This document shows, in pieces, positions 52,816-61,196 of a stretch of DNA of 64,000 bases. The first letter of the stretch is position 1. Each line of letters begins with the position of its first letter. Below the pieces are notes generated by a model that was given only the letters and a program-made list of their open reading frames with translations, was not told the DNA's origin and searched no databases. The position numbers and the translations under genes are program-made. The stretch is from Exiguobacterium sp018617385 (lineage in GTDB: Bacteria > Bacillota > Bacilli > Exiguobacteriales > Exiguobacteriaceae). The stretch is taken from assembly GCF_018617385.1 (NCBI RefSeq), contig NZ_JACSKA010000001.1, positions 186,001 through 250,000 on the forward strand, in the 5' to 3' direction.

Positions 52816-54069
52816 ATGGTAAACACGACGAAGTTGAAAGTGCAGGATGCGGAATTGTTTGAGGCAATGCAACACGAGCTCGGTCGTCAGCGCGACAACA
52901 TCGAACTCATCGCTTCAGAAAACTTTGTTTCAGAAGCAGTCATGGAAGCGCAAGGTGGCGTATTGACGAACAAATATGCCGAAGGATATCCGGGACGCCG
53001 TTACTACGGTGGCTGTGAGTTTGTCGACGTCGCTGAGAACTTGGCGCGTGACCGTGCGAAAGAATTGTTCGGTGCAGAACATGCGAACGTACAACCACAC
53101 TCGGGTGCACAAGCGAACATGGCGGTCTACTTCACGGTGCTTGAAGCAGGAGATACGGTTCTCGGAATGAACCTGTCTCATGGTGGTCACTTGACGCACG
53201 GGAGTCCGGTCAACTTCTCAGGTGTGCAATATAACTTCGTCGAATACGGTGTAGACAAAGAGACAGAACACATCGATTATGACGTCGTCGCTGCACTTGC
53301 GAAAGAACATAAGCCGAAATTGATTGTCGCGGGAGCGTCAGCATACCCACGTACGATCGACTTCGCGAAATTCCGTGAGATCGCGGACAGTGTCGATGCT
53401 TACCTTATGGTTGATATGGCGCACATCGCTGGACTCGTGGCAGCGGGGCTTCACCCGAACCCGGTCGAGCATGCGCACTTCGTCACGACGACGACGCATA
53501 AGACGCTTCGTGGACCACGTGGCGGAATGATTCTTTGTAAAGAAGAGTTCGCCAAAGCGATCGACAAGTCGATTTTCCCAGGGATTCAAGGTGGACCACT
53601 CATGCACGTCATCGCAGCAAAAGCGGTCGCGTTCGGTGAGGCACTCCAACCGGAATTCAAAGATTACCAACGTCAAGTCATTGCGAATGCGCAAGCTCTT
53701 GCGGCAGGTCTTGAAGAAGAGGGACTCCGCATCGTATCGGGCGGAACGGACAATCACCTCTTGCTCGTCGACCTTCGAGGAATCGATATCACAGGTAAAG
53801 CGGCTGAGCATGCACTAGATGCAGCGGGAATCACAGTCAATAAAAACACGATTCCATTCGACCCGGCATCACCGTTTGTCACAAGCGGAATCCGTCTCGG
53901 AACGGCTGCGATGACGACTCGTGGTTTCAAAGAAACGGATATGAAAGAAGTGGCACGTCTCATCGGGCGTGTGCTCAAACAACATGAAGACGAGGCGGTA
54001 ATCGCGGAAGCCCTTCAAGACGTGCGATTGTTAACGGCGAAGTTCCCGCTTTACCCTGAACGAGGCTGA
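52816..54069 (+). CDS. glyA: Serine hydroxymethyltransferase
   Basis: 417 residues; PLP enzyme making glycine and methylene-tetrahydrofolate from serine. IELIASENFVSEAVMEAQGG, YPGRRYYGGCEFVD, and the PLP Lys in VTTTTHKTLRGPRGG near 230. AGAGGGGG before the ATG. Its conserved neighbours are ywlG and upp, here separated by insertions. Confidence 0.97.
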   Translation: MVNTTKLKVQDAELFEAMQHELGRQRDNIELIASENFVSEAVMEAQGGVLTNKYAEGYPGRRYYGGCEFVDVAENLARDRAKELFGAEHANVQPHSGAQANMAVYFTVLEAGDTVLGMNLSHGGHLTHGSPVNFSGVQYNFVEYGVDKETEHIDYDVVAALAKEHKPKLIVAGASAYPRTIDFAKFREIADSVDAYLMVDMAHIAGLVAAGLHPNPVEHAHFVTTTTHKTLRGPRGGMILCKEEFAKAIDKSIFPGIQGGPLMHVIAAKAVAFGEALQPEFKDYQRQVIANAQALAAGLEEEGLRIVSGGTDNHLLLVDLRGIDITGKAAEHALDAAGITVNKNTIPFDPASPFVTSGIRLGTAAMTTRGFKETDMKEVARLIGRVLKQHEDEAVIAEALQDVRLLTAKFPLYPERG

Positions 54070-54073
54070 GTCA

Positions 54074-55021
54074 ATGGATATTCGGACACTAGCAGAACGA
54101 GAGCTATCCGAACTTCCATTGTTCGATATGACAGAATGGTTGGCTCGTAAAGGGGAATACGATCCGTCTTTCCGTCTTGTCGCCAGTGAGTTCGGTGTCA
54201 TCACGACGCTCCTCGACCATGGCTATTATGAAGAAGCGAGCGAACGAATCGTGCCGCTCCTCGGGATGAAAGTGCCTGCTGCTTTCCATCGACTAGGTCT
54301 TGCGCTAGAAGTAAAGGCGAACGGAAAAAAAGCGGCCAAGCGCCGCTTTCGTTCGTTCTCGTCGGCTGTCATCCAACATTCGGATTTAGCCGAATGGCGA
54401 CAGGCGTTCAAGTTCGATAAGAAATGGCTCGGACTCCCGCTTGTCGTTGGTCTTGCAGCTGTGGCGCTCGTATTTTGGCCAGATTCAGAACCGCCCGTCG
54501 TCACGCCGGACGAACCGGACGAAGTCGTTGTTGAGACGGTGACAGAAGAAGAAGCGCTGGCGGAACGTCTTGAAGAACTCGAGGCAGAGGTCGCTCGACT
54601 CGAAGAAGAGAATGAGAAGCTTCAAGATTCGGACGAACAGAAGCCGGAGGAATCGACTGAAGAAGCACCGGACACCTCAACGGATGTCGTACCGTTGACC
54701 GAGGTGGAAGCGCTCGTCCAAGACAAACAGTACGAAAAAGCCGACCGCCTATTAGACGGGAAAGCGAAGGTCGGACAAGAACAAGCAGTCGGATTTTATC
54801 GACTACTTGTCGACAATAAGTTAGGTCAAGCAGACATTGCGGACTATGCGGCTTATATCGAGTCATATCCAGAATCAGGTTATAAGGCGGATGTTCTTTG
54901 GATGAAAGGGATTGCCGAGAAAAAAGCGAATGACCCGGCCTATCGTGAAACGTTGACGACCGTTTCGGAGATGGAAGGGACGTATTGGGCACCGATTGCG
55001 AAGTCCGTGCTCGAAGAGTAA
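54074..55021 (+). CDS. Membrane-anchored coiled-coil/TPR-like protein, unknown
   Basis: 315 residues. Cytoplasmic-looking N terminus (1-115), one membrane segment (LGLPLVVGLAAVALVFW, ~117-134), a Glu-rich coiled coil (~150-200), and a TPR-like C-terminal domain (KQYEKADRLLDGKAKV, ending YWAPIAKSVLEE). Topology resembles tol/pal-type or division-associated scaffolds but I recognise no family. It starts four bases after glyA, so it is co-transcribed. Confidence 0.65.
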   Translation: MDIRTLAERELSELPLFDMTEWLARKGEYDPSFRLVASEFGVITTLLDHGYYEEASERIVPLLGMKVPAAFHRLGLALEVKANGKKAAKRRFRSFSSAVIQHSDLAEWRQAFKFDKKWLGLPLVVGLAAVALVFWPDSEPPVVTPDEPDEVVVETVTEEEALAERLEELEAEVARLEEENEKLQDSDEQKPEESTEEAPDTSTDVVPLTEVEALVQDKQYEKADRLLDGKAKVGQEQAVGFYRLLVDNKLGQADIADYAAYIESYPESGYKADVLWMKGIAEKKANDPAYRETLTTVSEMEGTYWAPIAKSVLEE

Positions 55022-55045
55022 GGTGCTACGGAAGTAGCGCCTTTT
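55020..55045 (+). terminator. Terminator after the glyA bicistron
   Basis: AAGG-T-GCTAC, loop GGAA, GTAGC-G-CCTT then TTCTC. Ends where the next operator begins. Confidence 0.8.
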
Positions 55046-55099
55046 CTCATGAAATTCTAATGGAGTACACCACGATTTCTCGTTTTCCTGTCGTATGAT
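55044..55099 (+). promoter_or_regulatory. Tandem operator and promoter of the two-component locus
   Basis: Half-sites TTCTCATGAAA and TTCTAATGGAG (55044-55065, 11-base period), then 28 bases, then -10 TATGAT (55094-55099); no -35 match, as in activator-dependent promoters. The same arrangement recurs at 57368-57423. Confidence 0.7.
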
Positions 55100-55121
55100 T
55101 TGAGGTAGGAGGGATGCGTGC

Positions 55122-55370
55122 ATGAAACGTGTAATGAAAACCATTGGAACAACTTTATTGGCGATTGGACTCATGGGAATCGGACTTGCCGGATTTTTAT
55201 TTTTCACTTCACCTGGACAATCTAGCCTGTCGCAACTATCGCTAGCGGCGCTGGAAGTCGAACAGCAGATGGAACAAGTCGATACGACGTGGGATGAATG
55301 GGAAGATGATTTAGAAAGACGAATCGAGCAAGCCATTCCAGAAGGCGTTCGCCTGTTTTTCGCGGATTGA
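55122..55370 (+). CDS. Small single-pass membrane protein upstream of response regulator
   Basis: 82 residues. One membrane segment (TIGTTLLAIGLMGIGLAGF, residues ~7-27) and an acidic amphipathic helix rich in Glu/Trp (EQVDTTWDEWEDDLERRIE, core TTWDEWEDDLERR). No family recognised. It stands between the tandem operator and the response regulator, so it may modulate the kinase (inference). Confidence 0.55.
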   Translation: MKRVMKTIGTTLLAIGLMGIGLAGFLFFTSPGQSSLSQLSLAALEVEQQMEQVDTTWDEWEDDLERRIEQAIPEGVRLFFAD

Positions 55371-55391
55371 ATTCGGGAATTGAATAACAAT

Positions 55392-55419
55392 ACGTCGAGC
55401 GAACCGCTCGGCGTTTTTT
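55392..55419 (+). terminator. Intraoperonic terminator before the response regulator
   Basis: ACGT-CGAGCG, loop AAC, CGCTCG-GCGT, then T run, directly before the regulator RBS. Limits readthrough from the small membrane protein gene. Confidence 0.75.
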
Positions 55420-55435
55420 CAAAGGAGTGAGCAGG

Positions 55436-56113
55436 ATGCAGACGATTCTCGTCGTAGAAGATGATTCGAAGATTGCGCGATTACTGGAGTTGGAATTGAG
55501 GCACGCGGGGTATGCGGTCATGGTGGCGACTGATGGTCGCACCGGTTTGGAACGAGCGCTCGCTGACGATGTCGACCTCGTGTTGCTTGACGTGATGTTG
55601 CCTCAAATGAGTGGACTCGAGGTCGTCCGTCGTCTGAAAGAAGAGCGACCTTTGTTACCCGTTCTGATGGTGACGGCCCGTGGCGATCGATACGATAAAG
55701 TGAGTGGACTCGATCTTGGCGCAGACGATTACATCACAAAACCATTTGAAATAGAAGAAGTGCTCGCACGGATTCGGGCATTTTTACGAATGCGCCAGCT
55801 TGTTCGTCAAGACCATTCCGAACAGGTGTTGACATATGAGACATTGACTGTCGACGTGAATCGTCATGAAGTATATTGTGACGGAAAGAAAGTAGAGTTG
55901 ACTCGACGTGAGTTTGACTTGTTGGTTTTCTTTTTAGAGAATCCGGAGCGAGTTTTGACGCGTGACCAACTCGTCGAACACGTGTGGGGATTCGACTATT
56001 ATGGGGATACGAACGTCGTGGACGTGTATGTCCGATACGTCAGGAAAAAATTGACCGGCTCTTGGATTCAAACGGTTCGCGGTGTCGGCTATATGTTGAA
56101 GCGTGGTGAGTGA
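55436..56113 (+). CDS. OmpR/PhoB-family response regulator
   Basis: 226 residues. Receiver with Asp9/Asp10, phospho-Asp near 52 (LVLLDVMLPQMSG), Thr in VLMVTARGD and Lys in YITKPFEIEE; winged-helix DNA-binding domain from ~130 (VELTRREFDLLVFFLENP, VVDVYVRYVRKKL). Closest resemblance is ArlR/CsrR. ATG 55436 has AAGGAG eight bases before. Probably binds the tandem sites at 55044 and 57368. Confidence 0.93.
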   Translation: MQTILVVEDDSKIARLLELELRHAGYAVMVATDGRTGLERALADDVDLVLLDVMLPQMSGLEVVRRLKEERPLLPVLMVTARGDRYDKVSGLDLGADDYITKPFEIEEVLARIRAFLRMRQLVRQDHSEQVLTYETLTVDVNRHEVYCDGKKVELTRREFDLLVFFLENPERVLTRDQLVEHVWGFDYYGDTNVVDVYVRYVRKKLTGSWIQTVRGVGYMLKRGE

Positions 56114-56116
56114 CCG

Positions 56117-57352
56117 ATGCTGCGAACAAAAATTGCGTGGGCGATGACAGGGTTCATGTTGTTGCTTCTTCTCGTCTCCTTTGGCGTGACCTGGTTCGTC
56201 GCCAGGCAGGAAATTGTCGATTCGCGTTTTGACGTGTTACTGCAGGCGTTGAATCTATTAGAAGAAGATGTCCGGAATAGCGATGCGGTATTGTCACTTC
56301 ATGAGGACAGTGTCGTGCTAGAACGTCAAGAAAATGGCGAATGGGGAATCATCGGGGGAGAAGTGCCGGACGGAACGACGTTTCCCATCAATTACGGGGA
56401 ACCGGCCCTCATCGATGATTGGTTTGTGGTCGCGACGACGGATGGACTGGCGTTCGGCTTTCAAGATCAAGATGTGAGCAATACGATTCAAGCGCTCGCA
56501 ACCATTTTTCTCGTCATGTTCTTCCTTGCCGTTCTCTTCACCTTCCTCGGGACGTGGTGGATTTTACGTCAAGGCCTGTCACCGTTACGCCGATTGACAG
56601 AGACGATGGAGCGGATCACGGAGTCCGGTAAGTTAGAGACGATCGAAGTGGCTGAACGAAAGGATGAAGTGACGACCCTTTCGAACGGATTTAATCATAT
56701 GATCGAGCGAGTCGAAGGGACGATGGAGCAACAACGTCGTTTCGTCGCTGATGTTTCACATGAACTCAAGACACCGTTGACCGTCATCGAGGGCTATGCG
56801 AAGTTATTGCAACGGTGGGGACAAGAAGATGAGAGTGTACGTGCCGAAGCGATTGACCATATTTTAACGGAGTCGCGTCAAATGCGACATGATTTGATTG
56901 AACCGATGCTCGAATTGAATCGGTTCACTGCACTCGAACAGGTAGAGCGAGAAGAAATCGATTTAGCTGAACTTGGGGAATGCATAGGAGAACGTTTTGT
57001 ACGGTCGCACGGCGTCCAGTTACCTATTGAAGCTACAGGAAGCTGGTTCGGTCATCGTGAGTCGTTACAGCGGATTCTTGTCATCCTATTAGACAATAGT
57101 TTGAAGTATGCGGAAGAGACGAGCCTTCATTTGAAGAGTGATCGGATTGAGGTACGCGATCGAGGACCTGTTCTAACGGATGATGTGAGGAATCGGCTGT
57201 TCGACCGATTCTATCGATTGGATGAAGCGCGAGATCGAAGTGGGAGCGGTCTTGGTCTCGCGATTGCGAAAGAAGTGGCGGACTTGAATGAGTGGACGAT
57301 CGGAAGTAGATCGAATCATCCGGATGGTAGTATATTTTTCCTGACTCGATGA
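56117..57352 (+). CDS. Sensor histidine kinase, partner of the preceding regulator
   Basis: 411 residues. Two membrane segments (~9-28 and ~130-155) flank a ~100-residue outer sensor; HAMP-like linker; HisKA box FVADVSHELKTPLTVIEGY (core DVSHELKTPL) with phospho-His near 215; ATPase lobe with DNSLKYAEE, VRDRGPVLTDD and GSGLGLAIAKEV. Resembles ArlS. The signal is unknown. Four bases after the regulator. Confidence 0.93.
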   Translation: MLRTKIAWAMTGFMLLLLLVSFGVTWFVARQEIVDSRFDVLLQALNLLEEDVRNSDAVLSLHEDSVVLERQENGEWGIIGGEVPDGTTFPINYGEPALIDDWFVVATTDGLAFGFQDQDVSNTIQALATIFLVMFFLAVLFTFLGTWWILRQGLSPLRRLTETMERITESGKLETIEVAERKDEVTTLSNGFNHMIERVEGTMEQQRRFVADVSHELKTPLTVIEGYAKLLQRWGQEDESVRAEAIDHILTESRQMRHDLIEPMLELNRFTALEQVEREEIDLAELGECIGERFVRSHGVQLPIEATGSWFGHRESLQRILVILLDNSLKYAEETSLHLKSDRIEVRDRGPVLTDDVRNRLFDRFYRLDEARDRSGSGLGLAIAKEVADLNEWTIGSRSNHPDGSIFFLTR

Positions 57353-57367
57353 TGAATATTTCGCATT

Positions 57368-57423
57368 TTCTCATCAACTTCTAATGAAGCCTTAAATATG
57401 CTCTCACGGAAGAGGCTTATGAT
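57368..57423 (+). promoter_or_regulatory. Second tandem operator and promoter of the same regulon
   Basis: Half-sites TTCTCATCAAC and TTCTAATGAAG (57368-57389), 28 bases, -10 TATGAT (57418-57423). 19 of 22 operator bases match the site at 55044, and spacing to -10 is the same. Confidence 0.72.
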
Positions 57424-57460
57424 GAAAATAAGAAGAACACATCATGAGGAGGAAATAAAC

Positions 57461-58159
57461 ATGAAACGCATCGGTTGGATTATCGGCGCATTATTAGCTG
57501 TCATGGCAATTGTTGGAATTGGATTTTACGTAAACGGGAATCAGACGGATACGGTCATTGTTCCACAAGCAATCAATCAAGCGAGTGACGATCAATCAAC
57601 GGACAACCTAGATGACGTTGCTACATCGGATGACTCAAGTAGCGCATCAGATGATTCGTCAGCAGCGCGAGTGGGGGATGGAGACGACTATGAACTATAC
57701 GGGACGCTCGTGAAGTTATCGAAAGAAGATGTCACCATCAGCTTCAATGGAAAAGAGTCGACATACCCTTTAGCGGCGACACATGAAATCGATAACGATA
57801 CACCGCAAGTGGGTGACCGGGTAAAACTCGAATTGAACCGAGATGATGAAGTGAAGGAAGTGGACCGTGAGAGTGGTGATGATGATGCATATATTTACGG
57901 CACGCTCGTCAAACTCACAAATCAAGAAGTCACGATTAAAATCGATGGGAAAGACAACGTATATCCACTTGCCGCACGTTCTGAAATCGATGATGACACC
58001 CCGCGTGTCGGCGACCTTGTCAAACTTGAACTGAATCAAAAAGGGGAGGTTGTTGAAGTCGACCGTGAATCGGAGGACGACCAGAACGAACGAGATGATT
58101 CTTTGCAGGACGACTCATCTCAAGATGACTCACCAGAAGATGAGCGAGAAAACGACTGA
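57461..58159 (+). CDS. Secreted acidic protein with two tandem ~65-residue repeats
   Basis: 232 residues. An N-terminal anchor (IGWIIGALLAVMAIVGIGF), a Ser/Asp linker, then two close copies of YGTLVKL...VGD-VKLELN...VDRES (about residues 75-140 and 142-205), and an Asp/Ser/Glu tail. The repeats look like small beta-rich (OB/SH3-like) units; calcium binding is possible but unproven. AGGAGG before ATG 57461. Promoter shares the operator of the adjacent two-component system, so it is a likely target. Confidence 0.62.
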   Translation: MKRIGWIIGALLAVMAIVGIGFYVNGNQTDTVIVPQAINQASDDQSTDNLDDVATSDDSSSASDDSSAARVGDGDDYELYGTLVKLSKEDVTISFNGKESTYPLAATHEIDNDTPQVGDRVKLELNRDDEVKEVDRESGDDDAYIYGTLVKLTNQEVTIKIDGKDNVYPLAARSEIDDDTPRVGDLVKLELNQKGEVVEVDRESEDDQNERDDSLQDDSSQDDSPEDEREND

Positions 58160-58170
58160 TGGTGTGACGA

Positions 58171-58206
58171 AAAGGACTAATCTTTTGATGGATTAGTTCT
58201 TTTTTT
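58171..58206 (+). terminator. Terminator of the tandem-repeat gene
   Basis: AAAGGACTAATC, seven-base loop, GGATTAGTTCTTT (one G-U), T run. Confidence 0.85.
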
Positions 58207-58363
58207 GTGGCTAGACGTTGAGGCATAAAATGGATTGGACCGCTTTTATCAAATCATCAGAAACGTAATAATTCTGAAATCATCACAAAAATAGGTTATA
58301 TGTTATGATGTACAAGAAAAATTTAGGTGGTTTCCACCTAATTGGGAATGAGGAGGGACATCA

Positions 58364-59575
58364 ATGCGTACGTATTGGGGAATCTTACTCAGTTGTATCT
58401 TGTTGAGTGGATGTGGTGCCGAGACGTTGAACGCAATCGAATTACGTCCTTTGTCTTCCTATCGAGTCGAGCAAGATCCTGAGATATTATTAACGAAACA
58501 AACACAAGAGAAACTACTTACATACTGTGAGCGTCGTCCGACAGATGTCTTGCCCGAGCGACGAGCCATGGTGGCGGAAGTGACGTTTCATCATCCGCTC
58601 TATGAAGTACTCGGCTCCAAAACAGTGAAATATTTTGCGGCGGGAGATGAACGTTATGTCACTTGTGCGAACAGCAATGAGTTGATGGAGCGAACATTTG
58701 CCGTGGAGCCCATTCAAGCGTATGAAGCGCTCGAGCCAGAGCGGTTTCAAGAGTCGAAAGTGGTCTCGACGATTGAGTTTGAGCGTATCGACGACCTTAA
58801 AGCGGTGACCAGTACGTTCAACTTGAACGAGACGCATGAAGAAGTGATATCCGATTCAGCTTTTCGTTATAAGACGCCGGATACGGGGGCAATCTATGTG
58901 ACGTTCGAGACGATTCGAAACGGACGCACACTTGACCCAATCATTGAACCAACACTATACCCGTTTCAAAGCGGAGAAAATGAAGGGTATGTCTTCTTGA
59001 CGAGGCGAGCCGATGACCGTCTCACCCTTCAAATCGGAGACGCGCCCTCGCTCAGACAACTCGTACTTCCGAATATGTATGAGGCTCCTTACATGAAAGT
59101 CGACCCGAAAGAAGAGCTCTCACTAAAAGGAGATCACCGCGAACTCATGAAACGCATCATCTTATCGGATCAACCGATTGAAGAAGATGTGGCTGAAGAG
59201 ACGTCGTTGTCGTTATCGAAAACATATGGAACGGTCCTCGAAATCTGGGGGCATGTCCGCCGTCCTGTGACAAACAAGATGTCCACGCGCCCGGCCGAAG
59301 GAGAGACGCGCCTGGCCGTTTTTGAATCGGATCAAGATACAATCTGGTTAGATGGACCGAAAACGCAAGAATTGTTTGACGCTTTGTCTCATATTCAGCC
59401 GCATGAAAAACCGTCCGTAGCTGTCAAAATAGGAGACTTGCATCTGTATGAAGAATTGACCGAGCAATCCTTTGATGTATGGAAAACGGAAACAGAACTC
59501 TATTTAGTCGATCAACACACATCACAATCGTATGAACTTCCGGCCAATGACTATTTCCAAATCAATCAGCCATAA
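58364..59575 (+). CDS. Lipoprotein of unknown function
   Basis: 403 residues. Lipobox LLSGC at residues 13-17 (signal peptide ILLSCILLSGC) marks attachment to the outer face of the membrane. The rest is a predicted beta-rich protein with no recognised family; VEPIQAYEALEP and WGHVRRPVTNKMSTRPAEGETR (parts) are noted only as landmarks. AGGAGG precedes the ATG. A perfect inverted repeat, TTAGGTGG/CCACCTAA (58323-58341), lies just upstream, with a possible -10 TATGAT at 58304. Confidence 0.7.
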   Translation: MRTYWGILLSCILLSGCGAETLNAIELRPLSSYRVEQDPEILLTKQTQEKLLTYCERRPTDVLPERRAMVAEVTFHHPLYEVLGSKTVKYFAAGDERYVTCANSNELMERTFAVEPIQAYEALEPERFQESKVVSTIEFERIDDLKAVTSTFNLNETHEEVISDSAFRYKTPDTGAIYVTFETIRNGRTLDPIIEPTLYPFQSGENEGYVFLTRRADDRLTLQIGDAPSLRQLVLPNMYEAPYMKVDPKEELSLKGDHRELMKRIILSDQPIEEDVAEETSLSLSKTYGTVLEIWGHVRRPVTNKMSTRPAEGETRLAVFESDQDTIWLDGPKTQELFDALSHIQPHEKPSVAVKIGDLHLYEELTEQSFDVWKTETELYLVDQHTSQSYELPANDYFQINQP

Positions 59576-59673
59576 GTGGCGTCTGACCTTTGATAAATTA
59601 GAAGTTGGCTCTACCCATCTCAACAGACTTAGGGTACAATGCTCGAGAGAGAATGAGAGAGGAGTGAAGCAAG

Positions 59674-60303
59674 ATGGGAAAAGTACATGTTTATGACCAT
59701 CCTTTGATTCAGCACAAAATGACGATTATGCGTAAAGTAGAAACGGGGACGAAACAGTTCCGTGAACTCGTCGACGAAGTTTCTTCACTTATGGCATACG
59801 AAATCACGCGCAGCCTACCCCTAACAGACGTAGAAATCGAGACACCGGTCTCTGTTTCCACGCAAAAGATGATTGCCGGCAAGAAATTGGGAATCGTCCC
59901 TATTTTACGTGCAGGACTTGGTATGGTGGATGGGTTCCTCAAAATGATGCCGAACGTAAAAGTCGGTCATATCGGTCTTTACCGTGATCCGGAAACACTT
60001 GAGCCACACGAATACTACTTGAAACTTCCGACAGACGTCACAGAACGCGACTTTATCGTCGTTGACCCGATGCTCGCGACTGGTGGTTCTGCTGTTGATG
60101 CGATCGCATCACTCAAGAAACATGGAGCGAAGTCAATCAAGTTGGCATGTCTCTGCGCAGCGCCAGAAGGCGTAGAACGTGTACAAGCAGAACATCCGGA
60201 TGTAGAGATTTATCTTGCTGCACTCGATGAAAAATTAAACGACCACGGTTATATCGTTCCTGGACTTGGGGATGCGGGTGACCGTTTGTTTGGTACGAAG
60301 TAA
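59674..60303 (+). CDS. upp: Uracil phosphoribosyltransferase
   Basis: 209 residues; salvages uracil with PRPP to UMP. GIVPILRAGLGMVDG near 70, the PRPP loop FIVVDPMLATGGSAVDAI near 128, and YIVPGLGDAGDRLFGTK at the end. GAGAGGAG before the ATG. Conserved next to the atp operon. Confidence 0.97.
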   Translation: MGKVHVYDHPLIQHKMTIMRKVETGTKQFRELVDEVSSLMAYEITRSLPLTDVEIETPVSVSTQKMIAGKKLGIVPILRAGLGMVDGFLKMMPNVKVGHIGLYRDPETLEPHEYYLKLPTDVTERDFIVVDPMLATGGSAVDAIASLKKHGAKSIKLACLCAAPEGVERVQAEHPDVEIYLAALDEKLNDHGYIVPGLGDAGDRLFGTK

Positions 60304-60309
60304 TGACTT

Positions 60310-60346
60310 AAAAGCGAGAATCGCCTGTGCGATTTTCGCTTTTTTT
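60310..60346 (+). terminator. Terminator of upp
   Basis: AAAAGCGAGAATCGC, loop CTGT, GCGATTTTCGCTTTT, long T run. Confidence 0.92.
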
Positions 60347-60550
60347 TGACGAATGACACGAAAAATATTTATCATTTACAGATGTCACAAAATAGACACA
60401 AAACGAGAGCGAGAAGAATGACGAACGAGGATGGAATATATCTATTCTTTCTTATTTAAATAGAATTCTGCTATTTCGGATAGGTAACCAGTGGTGAGGA
60501 AGCGATTTTGAACCGGATGAGATTCCTCACAAAAAAATGGGCGAAATCGC

Positions 60551-60608
60551 TCGACATGGTAAAAACATCCTCGGTATACTGATACAGGACGTTGAAAACG
60601 ATTTCAAA
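60551..60608 (+). promoter_or_regulatory. Promoter with downstream cre site
   Basis: TCGACA (60551-60556), 18-base spacer, TATACT (60575-60580); TTGAAAACGATTTCAA (60592-60607) follows just past the expected start. That site fits the CcpA cre consensus TGAAAACG-N-TT-N-CA closely. Confidence 0.65.
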
Positions 60609-60643
60609 ATGAAGTCAACCGACGTTTCGTAACTCTTTGTGAA

Positions 60644-60657
60644 CGTAAGCGTTTACC
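60644..60657 (+). promoter_or_regulatory. Second cre-like site
   Basis: CGTAAGCGTTTACC, 12 of 14 positions of a cre site; about 85 bases downstream of the -35 of the promoter. Confidence 0.45.
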
Positions 60658-60827
60658 GATTGAATTTTCCAAAACGTGGGGGTATAACTGAACTATTCTT
60701 CATCTGATTCCTTTTGTGAAATGTTATAAAGTCAACATTTTTATTTCAACGTTTCTTCACACTTTCTTTAAAAAGTGCCTCGATCGTTTAGTTTATGAAG
60801 TGCGTAAAACTATTGATACGACTTGAT

Positions 60828-60845
60828 TTAAAGCGCTTTTATAAT
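60828..60845 (+). promoter_or_regulatory. Proximal -10 with overlapping cre-like palindrome
   Basis: TTAAAGCGCTTTTA (60828-60841, palindromic core AAAGCGCTTT) runs into TATAAT (60840-60845), about 120 bases before the first gene. No clear -35. Confidence 0.45.
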
Positions 60846-60968
60846 TGTGAAATTCATTGACTTCTTATGCCATTTCTATTACTCTGAACTTGTGTGACTT
60901 TTGATGGTCACGCGAGTGTGAATTCGTGAAGAATAAGGAAGCACGTGAGACTCGAAAGGGGGATTTGG

Positions 60969-61196
60969 ATGGCGAAAAAAGACAATCGTTATCTATCCTA
61001 TGCCTCACTCGCTTCACAAATCTCGACAGCACTTGCTGGACCGATCGTCATCGGTTATCTCGTCGGACAGTACGGCGAAAGACGTGAATTTTGGGGCACG
61101 TTTGGTTGGAATGTGTCGATTATCCTTGGACTCGTGTTCGGGGTTACGGCGCTAGTTCTCACCCTTCGGAGTTTATTGACAGGAGAGGACGAATGA
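60969..61196 (+). CDS. atpZ: AtpZ/AtpI-type small membrane protein
   Basis: 75 residues, two membrane segments (ISTALAGPIVIGYLVG and SIILGLVFGVTALVL) with the Pro-Ile and Gly-Gln/Arg pattern of the AtpZ family, which helps assemble the ATP synthase or supplies Mg2+. ATG 60969 has AAAGGGGG six bases before. The next gene starts in its stop codon (ATGA). Confidence 0.85.
   Translation: MAKKDNRYLSYASLASQISTALAGPIVIGYLVGQYGERREFWGTFGWNVSIILGLVFGVTALVLTLRSLLTGEDE

Larger units (their letters stand above)
60347..60968 (+). other. Long control region upstream of the ATP synthase operon
   Basis: 622 bases with no gene. Contains a promoter (TCGACA 60551-60556, 18 bases, TATACT 60575-60580), three cre-like sites (60592-60607, 60644-60657, 60828-60841), a second -10 TATAAT at 60840-60845, and a pair of interleaved inverted repeats at 60494-60551. 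See the separate entries. Confidence 0.55.
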
